Counted from the first letter of the stretch, positions 32,701 to 41,320 are shown. The stretch is DNA of 62,307 nucleotides from Chloroflexota bacterium (GCA_009840175.1 VXOI01000141.1:1-62307), one strand, 5' to 3'. Numbers and translations are program-made. The notes: a model not told the origin generated them from the letters alone.

Positions 32701-34321
32701 CGTTGCCGCCGAAGTTGAATTCTATGGCTCCGTGGTCTACTTCCGCTTCCGGCGGTTCCGCTCGGCTTGAGAGAGCGTTGATGTAGACAGACTCGAAAGA
32801 GCCAACCTGGTCAAGGACGACACGATTGCCGGAAGTCAATCCCGGAACTGGCTGGGAGCAGGCCAGACCGTTGGCGGGCAAAGGGTTGTCTCGACCCAGG
32901 AGTCTTCCTTGATGCCAGAACTGTACCGGGGACTCAGAGACGCCAGAACCATTGGCGTCGAAACCGATAGCGGCTGAAACGATGCTGACGCTGCCAGTGT
33001 TCCGCAGGGTCACCACCGGCCCTTCGGCAGCCGCAGGCCAGGGTTCAGTAGGGGAGGTCTTGACCACCAGAATATCCCTGTTGCCCTGTGCTGCCATGGT
33101 CCATCCGGCAATGATGAATCCCCTGTCTTCCGTCTGCCGGATGGCCCGCGCCCCGGAGGACGCCGGGACCGCTCCAATCCCGGCGTCCGCGGAGCTGATT
33201 TGCGTGTAGGCCCTGTTCCATTCTTGCCTGCCGGCTGGGCCGGTTTTGACTACCCAGAAGCGGTCACCTCTACTGAACGATTCAGACCAGCCAGCCAGTA
33301 CATAGCCATCGTCGCTGGTCTGGGCCAGCGAGTGCGCGGCATCCCTGGCGACGCCTCCGAAGGTGCGCTGCCACTCCAGTCTGCCTTCGCCGTCAGTCTT
33401 GACCAACCAGAAGTCAGACAGCCCGGCGCTGTCCGACCAACTGAACCCGCCCAGGGCATAGCCGCCGTCGCTGGTCAGGACCAGGGAGCGGGCCTCGTCG
33501 TTGAATTCGCCTCCGAAGGACCTGGTCCATCTCGTATCCCCGTCGGAATCGGTCTTGATTAGAATGGCCTCGCTGCCGCGAAGAACGGAGTCGGCGCTGC
33601 CCGCAACGATGAATCCATTGTCGGGAGTCTCGGCAGCGTCGTATGCTACCGCGCCCGTGGCTATGCCGGGGTTTCGGCTCCATAACAGTTCGCCGCCACT
33701 GTCAGTCCTAAGCAGCCACACGCCGGTGCCGGAGGAACTCGATGAACTTCCAGCCAGGACGTACCCTCCGTCCCTCGTCTGCCTCACGGAGTGGGCTACG
33801 TCGGAGGTATCCGGCGTTGTGATTGTCAGGGATTGTTCCGAGTTGCCGAAACTGCGTTCCCATTCCGGTTTTCCATCGGCATCTGTCTTGACCAGCCAGT
33901 AGTCGCTTTGAGCGGCTGTCGCTCCATCCGAAGAGTGCGTTTCACCAGCGAGTATATAGCCGCCGTCTTCGGTTTTCTGCACGGCATAAATGACGTCGCT
34001 TTCGGGCCCTCCGTATGTCTGCGACCATTGTTGCTCGCCGAGGACGTTCAGCTTGACGAGCCAGCCGTCTTGCGACCCTGACCCGAAGGATCGCATTTCG
34101 CCCGCGATGACATATCCCCCGTCATCGGACAGTGCCACGGCATGGGCGAACTCGTCCTCGCCGCCCCCCAGCACAGTGCGCCATTCCGCCACGGGCTGGG
34201 CCGACGCCGTGCCGGGGTTGACAAGGGCGAAGGCAGCCATGGCCAGCAGGCTCGCAAATAGCACGGGCAACCGCCATACCTTGGCTCCCCGTTCGAGAAG
34301 GTTGATATTCCCTGGCGTCAA
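29771..34321 (-). CDS. giant secreted protein: propeller-like repeats, FN3 domains and about ten DUF5666-like repeats
   Basis: 1516 residues. A signal peptide (LPVLFASLLAMAAFALVNPGTASA) is followed, at about residues 50-430, by seven repeats of the pattern D-GGY-(VI)-AG...W-LVKTD-G...W, a probable seven-bladed propeller. Two FN3-like units (GVVTLDWEDS..., RARLEWNISRGD...) come next at about 570-760. The rest consists of about ten DUF5666-like beta units, each with a GxIxxV...I.GIPV.V...T.I pattern and DGS-LAREV ends. The TTG start has GAGGA upstream. No transmembrane C-terminus or sorting motif was seen, so it is either released or held by another protein. Probably a cell-surface or envelope protein; a ligand cannot be named. 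Confidence 0.75.
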   Translation of the reverse strand: MTPGNINLLERGAKVWRLPVLFASLLAMAAFALVNPGTASAQPVAEWRTVLGGGEDEFAHAVALSDDGGYVIAGEMRSFGSGSQDGWLVKLNVLGEQQWSQTYGGPESDVIYAVQKTEDGGYILAGETHSSDGATAAQSDYWLVKTDADGKPEWERSFGNSEQSLTITTPDTSDVAHSVRQTRDGGYVLAGSSSSSSGTGVWLLRTDSGGELLWSRNPGIATGAVAYDAAETPDNGFIVAGSADSVLRGSEAILIKTDSDGDTRWTRSFGGEFNDEARSLVLTSDGGYALGGFSWSDSAGLSDFWLVKTDGEGRLEWQRTFGGVARDAAHSLAQTSDDGYVLAGWSESFSRGDRFWVVKTGPAGRQEWNRAYTQISSADAGIGAVPASSGARAIRQTEDRGFIIAGWTMAAQGNRDILVVKTSPTEPWPAAAEGPVVTLRNTGSVSIVSAAIGFDANGSGVSESPVQFWHQGRLLGRDNPLPANGLACSQPVPGLTSGNRVVLDQVGSFESVYINALSSRAEPPEAEVDHGAIEFNFGGNGGAVAGSLAVVTESPCEQSNRLLPEGPGAPSSLEAEVSDAQPGVVTLDWEDSAESEVSGYAVYFAQNASGPFTRLAWLLPDSSFTDVRTGDGTTYFYAVSAINSWGLESPMSAVAEVTSIDVTAPDPPTGLRLVSSDRSAGRARLEWNISRGDTIRGYRLYRQDGEGPSTPITALLFGTGFEDWTLPAEGDFTYSVTVIDLAGNESGPSNIVPPKLDFFGGVLEVRRDFGGGGRLSVSTDRGRVDVDVAPDTEIAVPNRQDPGLNNLETGDQVAVSLKPDGAGARQIHLVPSRTRNRHLAGRVIAVNDSEIVIQPADGESEPVTMPLTSSVEVKLHLGVPELAEGSFIILSSMVADGESIPTVSEINGIPGREAEESTEATEGPQDSRNVAVVSGVFQGINQDNANIIMSYTEVSLDVNTVMETGLSVGEVLVVEALLRPDGSLLARRVGQDEGIGQTAARTTIRGVFQGRDSIAGHWKISGTEVLVDRHAYIDALPRPGQRVKVIATLREDGSLHAREVENQTETENPEGEHTVWLEGIFREITGRGAWDIGGVPVEVNADTALSGRPSVGSRVSVTAAYSESALLATEVSAAPSETNEAIRRVSIQGIVEQEFRGIWLVVDGMRIVLSDLTKTLGNVAIGSTVIVKAEIQPDGSLIAREVATTDPDDQTGETRANPVDIEGRIERVEADDRLLVNGIPVDISALTEIDAALQVGSPVQVRGLLQRDGTVLAREILGYGPGITAGTEASIEGLVTEVATETNGRVSGFSIGGIPVTVDRLTRLAVEPTIGIALAVQGIVISGEILAVTVESQPIGNVGVLPRVQMQGIVENMPSRPVPLPLDVTINGVTIRISSGTHIIGSLTEGAVVRATGKVTGGVFLVEEIERLPAYDPQDDGASARFRIKGVIQEANLDSAGRPDRLLVSGERIIVEALTVFQDEVAAGNSVIVEGVIREGILLATRISLDEGSSVAGESQ

Positions 34322-34413
34322 TCAGGTCCTCACGGACTACAGCGGGCAAGCTGTAGCCTCTCAAATCACGGCCTCGCCTGGTCGCTGCTGCGTTATGCCT
34401 CTGCCGTCCGTCT

Positions 34414-35253
34414 CTATTCGCTGGGCGGGCGGTAGATTACGGCCACGACCTCGCTGAGAGTCTGCCCGTCATCATTGGTGGCGACCACGTCTATGAAGTT
34501 GGGGCCTTCGACCAGCAGCATTGTGGTGGAGAAGTACCCGAAACGGTCAATCGGCGCCGACCGGCCGTTTATGCTGATTATGGCATTGGGGCCGGTACGT
34601 CCGGACAACGGCAGGCGCGAACTGGAAACGACGCTCTGGTTTTCCGGTTCGGTAATCAGCAACAGGAAGGGCGAGGCCAGTGATGTCACCCGGCGCGAAA
34701 TATAGCTGCGAGCGCCGTCCTCACTGCTGGCCGTAACTTCCACCAGGTTCTCACCCTGCTCCAGAGACACTTCTGCCCGAAACCCCCCTCGGCTGTCCAC
34801 CACGGCCTCCTCCTCCGAGACGACGACCCTGGCTCCCGGTTCTGTTTGACCATAAACAACAACGGAATTGCCGGGCACTATGGATTCGTCCTCGGGTGCA
34901 TAGACTGCCAGGAACAGGTCTCCCTGGGTGGTTGTGCTTGGAGGGAGAAGTGTGGGCGTCTCCGTAGGACTGGCCGGCGTGGGCGGTTCCGTCGGCGTCG
35001 GCGTGGCCGTAGGCGTTGGCTTGGGAGTGGCCGTAGCCTGTAGTGTCGGAAGCGGTGTCGGCGTAAGCGTGGGTGTCGGCGACTGCGTCGGGAACGGAAG
35101 GGTGGGAGCCGGGGTTGACTCTGCGTCTGGGCGCGGCAAAGTTGTGACACAACCCATCAGAACAGCCATAGCCAGCGCGGCCAGAACCAGCCATGCCGGG
35201 CGTCCTGAGACGATTGGGGGCGTCCCATCGCCGCCAGAGGACGAACGCTTCAC
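34414..35253 (-). CDS. lipoprotein with Pro/Thr-rich linker and two Ig-like domains
   Basis: 279 residues from a GTG whose first bases overlap the histidine kinase stop (GTGA). WLVLAALAMAVLMGCVTT is a lipoprotein signal with a lipobox-like LMGC. A long Pro/Thr-rich spacer (about residues 45-105) leads to two beta-sandwich units, VYAPEDESIVPGNSVVVYGQTEPGA and ITEPENQSVVSSSRLPLSGRTG. Each resembles a glucodextranase/Big-type Ig domain with its GxFxxxVxLxxGxNxIxVxA end. Probably the exported sensor or partner of the two-component system and the giant secreted protein downstream. Confidence 0.8.
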   Translation of the reverse strand: MKRSSSGGDGTPPIVSGRPAWLVLAALAMAVLMGCVTTLPRPDAESTPAPTLPFPTQSPTPTLTPTPLPTLQATATPKPTPTATPTPTEPPTPASPTETPTLLPPSTTTQGDLFLAVYAPEDESIVPGNSVVVYGQTEPGARVVVSEEEAVVDSRGGFRAEVSLEQGENLVEVTASSEDGARSYISRRVTSLASPFLLLITEPENQSVVSSSRLPLSGRTGPNAIISINGRSAPIDRFGYFSTTMLLVEGPNFIDVVATNDDGQTLSEVVAVIYRPPSE

Positions 35254-36266
35254 TGTCCCTTCAGCGGCAGGGCCAGCAAGAATGCCGTGTGGTGATCAGT
35301 TTGCGGTTCGGCCACGGATTCCACCGTCAGCTCGCCGCCGCAACGCTGGGCCAGCCTTCGAGCGATAAACAGGCCCAGCCCGGAGCTGGTCTTCTCCTCT
35401 CGTCTCCCTACTTCCGGTGTCCACCCCCGGTCGAAGAGGTATTCCAAGTAGTGCGATGCGATACCCGGCCCGTCGTCCCACACATGGACATAGAAGCTGG
35501 AATCGTCCTTGCTCAGAGAAATCTCCACGTTGCCGGAAGCGTGGGTAACGGCATTGTCCACCAGATTGGCGACGATATGTTCGATAGCGTGGGAATCGGA
35601 GGAAACTATGCCGAAGTCCGGCGGCTCGGCCCACCATGTCAATTCCTTGCCCGCCTCGGCTGCTACAGGGAAGTAACGGTCGGCGATGCGCCGCACCACC
35701 TCCGCGGGTTCCACGGGGCCTGTGGGTGGCGGGAGTTCCGGCGACTCCAGATATACCAGTACCTGTATGTTGGAGAGCATCAGCCGGTAATTGACGGTTT
35801 GACGCTCGATTTCGTCCAGCAGTTCCAGCACTTCGGAAGCGGACGGCTCGCCTGAAGTCCGCATGGCTACCCTCAATTCCCTCTCCTTGCCGGCTATGCG
35901 GCGTAGAGGACGCCCCAGGTCATGGTCAAACAGCTCGAAGAACTGCCTGGTAGTTTCCGTCCACTGGTGTGAGAGTTCCAGCCCCGGAGGGGCGTCCTGG
36001 CGCCTTGCCATTCCTGCCCCCAGCGCAACGGCAAACAGTCCAACGATGAGCAGTACGCCCCCTATGTATGCCAGCGGCTCTACCCCCCAGAGGTAATCAA
36101 AAACAACAGGGCCGGTAAAGAAAGAAAGAATAAGGCAGGCAAACCCCGCAGCTGCCGCCGTCAGGCCAAACAGCCGCATCATCAGAAGGAGGCGTTGGGG
36201 CAGTCGAAAACCTGGCGGAATGCTGATATGAGGCCCCGGCCAAACCGGGCCTTCTCCGGCAGCCAT
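35250..36266 (-). CDS. membrane sensor histidine kinase
   Basis: About 338 residues. Two membrane helices (LFGLTAAAAGFACLILSFF and AYIGGVLLIVGLFAVALGAG) enclose only a short loop. The phosphoacceptor is in FFELFDHDLGRPLRRI, with His near residue 115. The ATPase has HIVANLVDNAVTHAS (N box), WDDGPGI (G1) and SSGLGLFIARR (G2). There is no large periplasmic sensor domain, so the signal may come through the neighbouring lipoprotein. The ATG at 36266 (GGGAG, 5 bases) was preferred to the GTG at 36272, which overlaps the response regulator stop. Confidence 0.9.
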   Translation of the reverse strand: MAAGEGPVWPGPHISIPPGFRLPQRLLLMMRLFGLTAAAAGFACLILSFFTGPVVFDYLWGVEPLAYIGGVLLIVGLFAVALGAGMARRQDAPPGLELSHQWTETTRQFFELFDHDLGRPLRRIAGKERELRVAMRTSGEPSASEVLELLDEIERQTVNYRLMLSNIQVLVYLESPELPPPTGPVEPAEVVRRIADRYFPVAAEAGKELTWWAEPPDFGIVSSDSHAIEHIVANLVDNAVTHASGNVEISLSKDDSSFYVHVWDDGPGIASHYLEYLFDRGWTPEVGRREEKTSSGLGLFIARRLAQRCGGELTVESVAEPQTDHHTAFLLALPLKGQ

Positions 36267-36268
36267 GC

Positions 36269-37057
36269 TCACTCCCGGGGAGGGGACAAGCGGTATCCCT
36301 TGTCACGCACGTTGAGGATCAGTTCCGAAGGACCGAAGCGCACTCCCAGCGCCCGGCCCAGGGATACTTTAATCTCCCGAATACGCACACGCAGGGACGC
36401 TCGCGGGTCTTCCCCTTCTGAGTAGCGCTCCAGTCTTGAAAAGGGAACCAGGCCGCCGGAGCCACGGTGCCACGCTGTTGCCAGTTCCCGGAATATCTCG
36501 AATTTCATCCCCTGAATATCGGTGACCGGGCGTCGCTCTCCGTCCTGCTCCACGTAGACTGTCTGTGAAGCCGCGTCAAGAGAAATGCCTCCGCCCACGG
36601 AAATGACTTCCGGCGCGGCGCCTATCAGCCGCCGCAGCCTCAGCACCACCTCATCGGTGCCGGCCAGCTTGTCTATGAAGTCCACCTGCGCATCCCACTT
36701 CAGCGCGCCCCTGGCCGCAGTCTCCCGGTCCGGGCCTTGGGCGTACTGGGTGAACATCAGGACTGGCAGCTTGGGCCAGCGGTTGACGATTTCGTCCAGG
36801 ATGCCCAGCCCCTTGAAGCGGTCATCGCGATGGTCGCCGAAACGCACGTCCAGCAAGACCGCGTCCGGGCGTTCCTCTTCGATGTCCCACAAGGCCGCCG
36901 CTTCGAATTCCTCGCCCAGCGCGCCGCCTGGAGTGGGCTGCACCACCGCGGTCCGCCAGCCTTCTTCCTCCAGCCGCTGTCGCACCGTGCGGAGAATCGA
37001 AGACTCGGCTTCGTCATCCACGATCAGTATTTTCTGGGCTGTTTGGTTAGACGCCAT
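36269..37057 (-). CDS. response regulator with winged-helix DNA-binding domain
   Basis: 262 residues. Receiver domain with ILIVDDEAES, the phosphoacceptor Asp70 in PDAVLLDVRF and Lys in DFIDKLAG. The C-terminal half (ITDIQGMKFEIFRELATAWHRG-like, then EDPRASLRVRIREIKVSLGRALG and VRDKGYRLSP) is a trans_reg_C winged helix. The receiver has an insertion after Asp70 (FGDHRDDRFKG), so it is longer than OmpR-type. It is the first gene of the series with the kinase, lipoprotein and giant protein. Confidence 0.9.
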   Translation of the reverse strand: MASNQTAQKILIVDDEAESSILRTVRQRLEEEGWRTAVVQPTPGGALGEEFEAAALWDIEEERPDAVLLDVRFGDHRDDRFKGLGILDEIVNRWPKLPVLMFTQYAQGPDRETAARGALKWDAQVDFIDKLAGTDEVVLRLRRLIGAAPEVISVGGGISLDAASQTVYVEQDGERRPVTDIQGMKFEIFRELATAWHRGSGGLVPFSRLERYSEGEDPRASLRVRIREIKVSLGRALGVRFGPSELILNVRDKGYRLSPPRE

Positions 37058-37175
37058 CTATCTGACTCCATCCACACCTTGTGCCGGTGCAAAGCAGCCC
37101 GGTTGGCCCAACATTGTCTATTCTATCAAACCCTGCGCGAATTCCACTTAGCTTGACCACAGCGTTTTCCGCAGG

Positions 37176-37203
37176 TTGACATGGCTACCCGCCCCTTTAC
37201 AAT
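37176..37203 (+). promoter_or_regulatory. sigma70-like promoter for the LLM gene
   Basis: TTGACA (37176-37181), a 16-base spacer and TACAAT (37198-37203) lie 54 bases before the ATG at 37258. This is the best consensus promoter found in the window. Confidence 0.7.
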
Positions 37204-37257
37204 TGCGTCAAAATGGATTCCAGGCGCCCCGCTCTACAACACCGCAGGAGGCAATTG

Positions 37258-38430
37258 ATGATTACCAAATTCGGCAGCCTTTTCGCCGGGCACGTTGACC
37301 TGGACAACATCGGGCTGGATGGCACCCCGGTCAACGACCGCTGGCTCCCGGACAGCCAGCTCGCAGGCGTGTTCGACAAGACAGAAGCCATCGTCCTGAA
37401 AATGGAGGAAATGGGCTATGACACTTTCTGGACGGCGGAACATCACTTCCAGCGCGAAGGCTACGAATGCCTGCCCAACCTCTTGCTGCTCTACGTGCAC
37501 CTGGCCCATCTGACGAAGAACCTCAAGTTCGGCTGCGGCTTCAACATCAACCCCATGTGGCACCCCCTGCGCCTGGCTGAAGACTATGCCACCGCCGACA
37601 TCCTCACTGGCGGCCGGGTCATTTTCGGCGTTGGGCGCGGCTACCACTCGCGGGAGGTTGACACCTTCGGCGTGCCGAGCACCAATTCCGACAACGAAGC
37701 GAACCGCGAGATGTTCGAGGAACAGGTGGAAGTCATAATGAAAGCCTTTCACCAGGAATCATTTTCCCATGAAGGCAAGTTCTACCAGATCCCGCCGGAG
37801 GTCCCGTATCGCGGCTATACGCTGAAGGAAATCACCCTGGTTCCCCGGCCCGTCAACCTTCCAGTCGAGACTTGGCAGCCGGTGGTGAGCGCCAGCAAGC
37901 GGGCCATGGAATTTATGGCGAAGCACAACATGAAGGGCCTCGTGGGCGGCGGCGCGGCGCCCGGCGGCGCCATCGAGGGCGTGATGCGCCAGTGGCAGGA
38001 AACACAGGCTGAACACGGGCGCGACACCGAACTCGGTGAAGGCTTGGCCGTCGGCTTCACTATCCACATCGCCGAAACCGAGGAAAAGGCCGTTAAGGAG
38101 GCCCGCAGTTTCTTTGAAGAAAACATGAAGATGTTCGCTCCCCTTGGCTTCGTCCGCGGCCTGTCCGAGGAGCAGATTCGGGCCGTGGAAGACCCGCGCC
38201 GGGCCCGTTCCGCCGGACTGCCCACCCTGGAGGACGGCATCAAGGCCGGTTCCTGGCTCTGCGGCCCGCCGGAACTGGTGACCGAGAGACTGGAGGCCGT
38301 ACAGGACGCCTACCCGGGACTTAATCAAATCAACGTCGGTTCGGTTATCGGAACGCCCCAGAGCGTGATTCTCGAACAGTTGGAAGCCTTCGGCAAGGAC
38401 GTGATGCCCAAGTTCAAGGCGCAGGGATAG
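37258..38430 (+). CDS. LLM class flavin-dependent oxidoreductase
   Basis: 390 residues, a luciferase-like TIM barrel using reduced flavin. Supporting segments are TVFWTAEHHFQREGYECLPNL-like (read here as DTFWTAEHHFQREGYE), LKFGCGFNINPMWHPLRLAEDYA, GRVIFGVGRGYHSREVDTFG and a long C-terminal half with HIAETEEKAVKEARSF. The His-rich HH motif and the P-LRLAED segment are typical of the bacterial luciferase-like monooxygenases. The ATG has AGGAGG and the promoter at 37176. The substrate is not inferable. It is transcribed divergently from the response regulator. Confidence 0.9.
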   Translation: MITKFGSLFAGHVDLDNIGLDGTPVNDRWLPDSQLAGVFDKTEAIVLKMEEMGYDTFWTAEHHFQREGYECLPNLLLLYVHLAHLTKNLKFGCGFNINPMWHPLRLAEDYATADILTGGRVIFGVGRGYHSREVDTFGVPSTNSDNEANREMFEEQVEVIMKAFHQESFSHEGKFYQIPPEVPYRGYTLKEITLVPRPVNLPVETWQPVVSASKRAMEFMAKHNMKGLVGGGAAPGGAIEGVMRQWQETQAEHGRDTELGEGLAVGFTIHIAETEEKAVKEARSFFEENMKMFAPLGFVRGLSEEQIRAVEDPRRARSAGLPTLEDGIKAGSWLCGPPELVTERLEAVQDAYPGLNQINVGSVIGTPQSVILEQLEAFGKDVMPKFKAQG

Positions 38431-38540
38431 TCTGAACTGTGATTCGTCTGATTTTATGATGGGCATGATTAGGGCAGCCAATAATCACGGCCATCAGACA
38501 AATCAAAAAAAATCACAGTTCAGAAATCACAGTTCAGACA
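38431..38540 (+). repeat. family B inverted-repeat element with duplicated right end
   Basis: The left end 'tctgaactgtgatt' directly follows the LLM stop. The right end 'aatcacagttcaga' occurs twice in a row, the second at 38525-38540, ending 11 bases before the ATG at 38552. Confidence 0.8.
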
Positions 38541-38551
38541 AAGGGGGAACC

Positions 38552-39856
38552 ATGCCCGAGGAATATACCGAGGCCGAGTTACTGGAAATGGCGCGGAAGT
38601 ACAGCTTCCGCAGCCGCATAGACAAGAACGTGGTCACCGGCCCCATCATGGTTTGGGGCCGTGGTTCGGTGGTGCGCGACGTTAACGGCAAGGAGTATCT
38701 CGATTTCAACTCCGGCCAGATGTGCGCCGCGCTAGGCCACAACCACCCGCGCATCGTACAGGCCCTGCACGAAAGCGGCGAGACGCTCATTCACAGCCAC
38801 ATGAGTATGTTCAACGACCGGGAAATCATCCTGGCGGTGCGGTTGGCGGAAATATCCCCCGAAGGTATGAACCGCTCGATGTTCCTCACCTCCGGCAGCG
38901 ATTCCAACGAAGCGGCAATGGCCATCGCCAAGCGTTATACCGGAGGCTACGAGTTCGCCAGCCCGGCGGTCAGCTTCCACGGCATGAACGACTCCACCCG
39001 CGCCGTTACCTTTTCCGGCTGGCATGAAGGCTATGGCCCCTACGCGCCCGGCCACTACCCCATCATCGCGCCCTACCGCTATCGCTGCCGCTTCTGCCAG
39101 GACCGTCCGGCCTGCGACTATTCCTGCCTTGACACCAGCTTCGAGCTGCTGGACGCCCAGGCCGATGGCCCGCTGGCCGGGGTCATCACCGAGCCGCTGT
39201 TCAGCGCCGGCGGCGTCATAGACCTGCCCTACGGCTGGCTGGCTGAACTGAAACGCCGTTGCGAGGCCCGAGGCGCGCTGCTCATCGTGGATGAAGCCCA
39301 GACCGGCCTGGCCAAGCTGGGCACGATGTGGGCCTTCGAGCAGGAAGGTGTCGTGCCCGACATCTTCACCATATCCAAGCACTTCGGCGGCGGGGTAGCC
39401 ATCAGCGCGGCCATAACCACCGACGCCATTGAGGAGAAGGCATCGGAAACGGGTATGGTGGTGGGCCACTCCCACTCCAACGACCCCATGCCCTGCCACG
39501 CCGCCATCGCCAGCATAGACATAATCCTGGAGGAATTGCTGACCGACGTGGCCCAGCGCATCGGAGCCTACTGGCGGGAACACCTGGAACGGCTGGCGTC
39601 GCGCCACGAAATCATCGGCGATATACGGGGGCGCGGGCTGCTTCAAGGCATCGAGCTGGTCACCGACCGCGCCACCCGCGAACCAGCCTACGCGCAGGGC
39701 CGCGAGATAGGCCGCCGTTGCCTGGAAAACGGGCTTATTATGAGCGTCCGGCGCAGCGGTTCCGTATTCCGCTTCGTGCCACCCTTCACCACCACCGAGG
39801 CGCAAATGGACGAAGCTGCGGAGATACTGGACGACGCTATCGTGCAGTCTGTATGA
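38552..39856 (+). CDS. class III PLP aminotransferase, dialkylglycine-decarboxylase-like
   Basis: 434 residues. A fold type I PLP enzyme with the internal aldimine Lys276 in FTISKHFGGG, Asp247 in IVDEAQTG and a TSGSDSNEAAM phosphate loop. The order of segments (SFHGM, then IxEPLFSAGGVIDLP, then DEAQTGLAKLGTM, then ISAAITTDAIEEKA) closely follows 2,2-dialkylglycine decarboxylase. An unusual CysX2CysX5CysX3Cys cluster (Cys179, 182, 188, 192 in RCRFCQDRPACDYSC) is present, perhaps a metal site. The ATG has GGGGGA; the gene follows the LLM gene across a family B repeat. Confidence 0.85.
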   Translation: MPEEYTEAELLEMARKYSFRSRIDKNVVTGPIMVWGRGSVVRDVNGKEYLDFNSGQMCAALGHNHPRIVQALHESGETLIHSHMSMFNDREIILAVRLAEISPEGMNRSMFLTSGSDSNEAAMAIAKRYTGGYEFASPAVSFHGMNDSTRAVTFSGWHEGYGPYAPGHYPIIAPYRYRCRFCQDRPACDYSCLDTSFELLDAQADGPLAGVITEPLFSAGGVIDLPYGWLAELKRRCEARGALLIVDEAQTGLAKLGTMWAFEQEGVVPDIFTISKHFGGGVAISAAITTDAIEEKASETGMVVGHSHSNDPMPCHAAIASIDIILEELLTDVAQRIGAYWREHLERLASRHEIIGDIRGRGLLQGIELVTDRATREPAYAQGREIGRRCLENGLIMSVRRSGSVFRFVPPFTTTEAQMDEAAEILDDAIVQSV

Positions 39857-39949
39857 GGCCCACAAGTCTGCTTCGCTATGCTTTGCGGGTAAGCTCTGAG
39901 CGTCTCGGAGAGAGCAAGGGAAGATGCTTCTCAAGGTTTGCTTGGGCAG

Positions 39950-41185
39950 CTACCGTTCAGGCGAATCGGGCCACAATGTATCCCAAGCCATTTCGAACTC
40001 AGATTCGGCAGGTGGGAGCCGGCCAGTCAGCAAGTCCAGGTGTTGCGGGGTAGGTAAAGGCGTAGGCATCCGCTCCGTTAAATCTGTCGCTTTACCGGAG
40101 GCGTGGAACCCCCGTAGTTCCGGCTTGCCTGCGTTCTTTCCCTGCGCTAAAACCTTGAAGTCGCCCAACCCCCCCGGTTTCGCCAGTTCCCGCATCCCGA
40201 CGCGGCTGGTCTGCGCCTGTCGAGGCGAGCCGGCCGGCAGGCGTTGCTCCAGGCGCCCCAACCCCAGATTACGCAGAAACGCCGCCTGGGTGGTATAGCC
40301 AAGGAAGTCCAGCCCGGCTTGAGATCCGGCCCTTGCCAGCGTGGTGAAGTCCACCTGGGCCGACATATCCTGCTGCCCAATGCGCTCGAGGGGCCGGTCC
40401 GTTTGCAGGTGGGCGGCGAAGGTGGTCAAGGTTCCCCTGAACCGCTCTGCTGCCGAGTACAAGTCCTCGGCAGGCCGCCCGTAATCTATGGTCAGCACGA
40501 ACCCGCGCTCCAGGGATTGGGATGTCGCCTTAATCCAGTCGTCCAGGGCTAGGTTGACCTCAGCGGTCTGCCCTTCGCTCAGCTCAATGTCCAGGCTATC
40601 CAGCCGCTGGGCCAGCAGTGGGGTTGACGGCTTTCCGGTGTTCAGGGCGAGCTCATCGCCGTCCAGCGTCACATACACCTCCCGCAGCCGGCCTTGCTCC
40701 ACCGTTACCTGATGCACAGGTATGGCGTCCAGCAGTTCGTTGGACAGCACGCAGCCCGTAACCCCTCGCAGCGGCAGCCCGGACGCAGCCAGGCGGCTGA
40801 CGCCCGGCAGCCTGCGTTCGTGACCGCTGTTGCCTCGCCGGTCTAGGCACACGTAGCGCAGGCTGTGGGCGAACCCGCCGGGGAGCCCGGCGGCGGCCCT
40901 CACGATGTCGCGGCAGAGCAGCCCGTTGCCCGCCCCCGCCTCGGCGATGGTGAACGGCTCAGGTCGCCCCAGCAACTCCCACATCTGGAACAACTGCACG
41001 GCCAGCAACGTCCCGAACGCTGGGTGCACCGACGGACTGGTATAGAAGTCACCCGCTGCCCCAACTCGTTCTCCGGATGTGTAGTAGCCGCCGTCAGGGT
41101 GGTAGAGAGCCACGTCCATGAACTCGGCGAAGGTGATAGGGCCGCGCTCGGCGATGCGGCGGCGTATTTCGGCTTCGGCTGTCAT
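39950..41185 (-). CDS. SAM-dependent methyltransferase, MidA/NDUFAF7 family
   Basis: 411 residues. The DUF185/MidA signature is seen in IAERGPITFAEFMDVALYHPDGGYY, GDFYTSPSVHPAFG and AEAGAGNGLLCRDI, which supplies the SAM site. ALSNELLDAIPVHQVTVE-type and FVLTIDYGRPAEDLY segments follow. The mitochondrial relative dimethylates an arginine of NADH dehydrogenase. The C-terminal ~80 residues are low in similarity. It faces the aminotransferase gene convergently. Confidence 0.85.
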   Translation of the reverse strand: MTAEAEIRRRIAERGPITFAEFMDVALYHPDGGYYTSGERVGAAGDFYTSPSVHPAFGTLLAVQLFQMWELLGRPEPFTIAEAGAGNGLLCRDIVRAAAGLPGGFAHSLRYVCLDRRGNSGHERRLPGVSRLAASGLPLRGVTGCVLSNELLDAIPVHQVTVEQGRLREVYVTLDGDELALNTGKPSTPLLAQRLDSLDIELSEGQTAEVNLALDDWIKATSQSLERGFVLTIDYGRPAEDLYSAAERFRGTLTTFAAHLQTDRPLERIGQQDMSAQVDFTTLARAGSQAGLDFLGYTTQAAFLRNLGLGRLEQRLPAGSPRQAQTSRVGMRELAKPGGLGDFKVLAQGKNAGKPELRGFHASGKATDLTERMPTPLPTPQHLDLLTGRLPPAESEFEMAWDTLWPDSPER

Positions 41186-41265
41186 GTAGATGAAGTGACT
41201 CTACACACATTATGTCCCGTTCGCCAGAACCCGACCCACAAAAGCATGGCCAACCCGAGGCAATG

Positions 41266-41291
41266 AAAAAGGGGCCTGTCATGGCCCCTTG
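41266..41291 (-). terminator. rho-independent terminator after citrate synthase
   Basis: On the minus strand 'aaggggcc' pairs with 'ggcccctt', followed by TTTTTC. It is 30 bases past the citrate synthase stop. Confidence 0.8.
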
Positions 41292-41320
41292 TCGTGTGCT
41301 CTGTTGATTGAGCCGTCACG

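Noticed and set aside
34928-35200. Possible short tandem repeats in the lipoprotein gene
   Set aside because: They are codons of a Pro/Thr-rich linker, not a DNA repeat array; spacing is irregular.
38732-39934. 400-residue minus-strand ORF opposite the aminotransferase
   Set aside because: Shadow of a gene with a clear PLP lysine; no family features.
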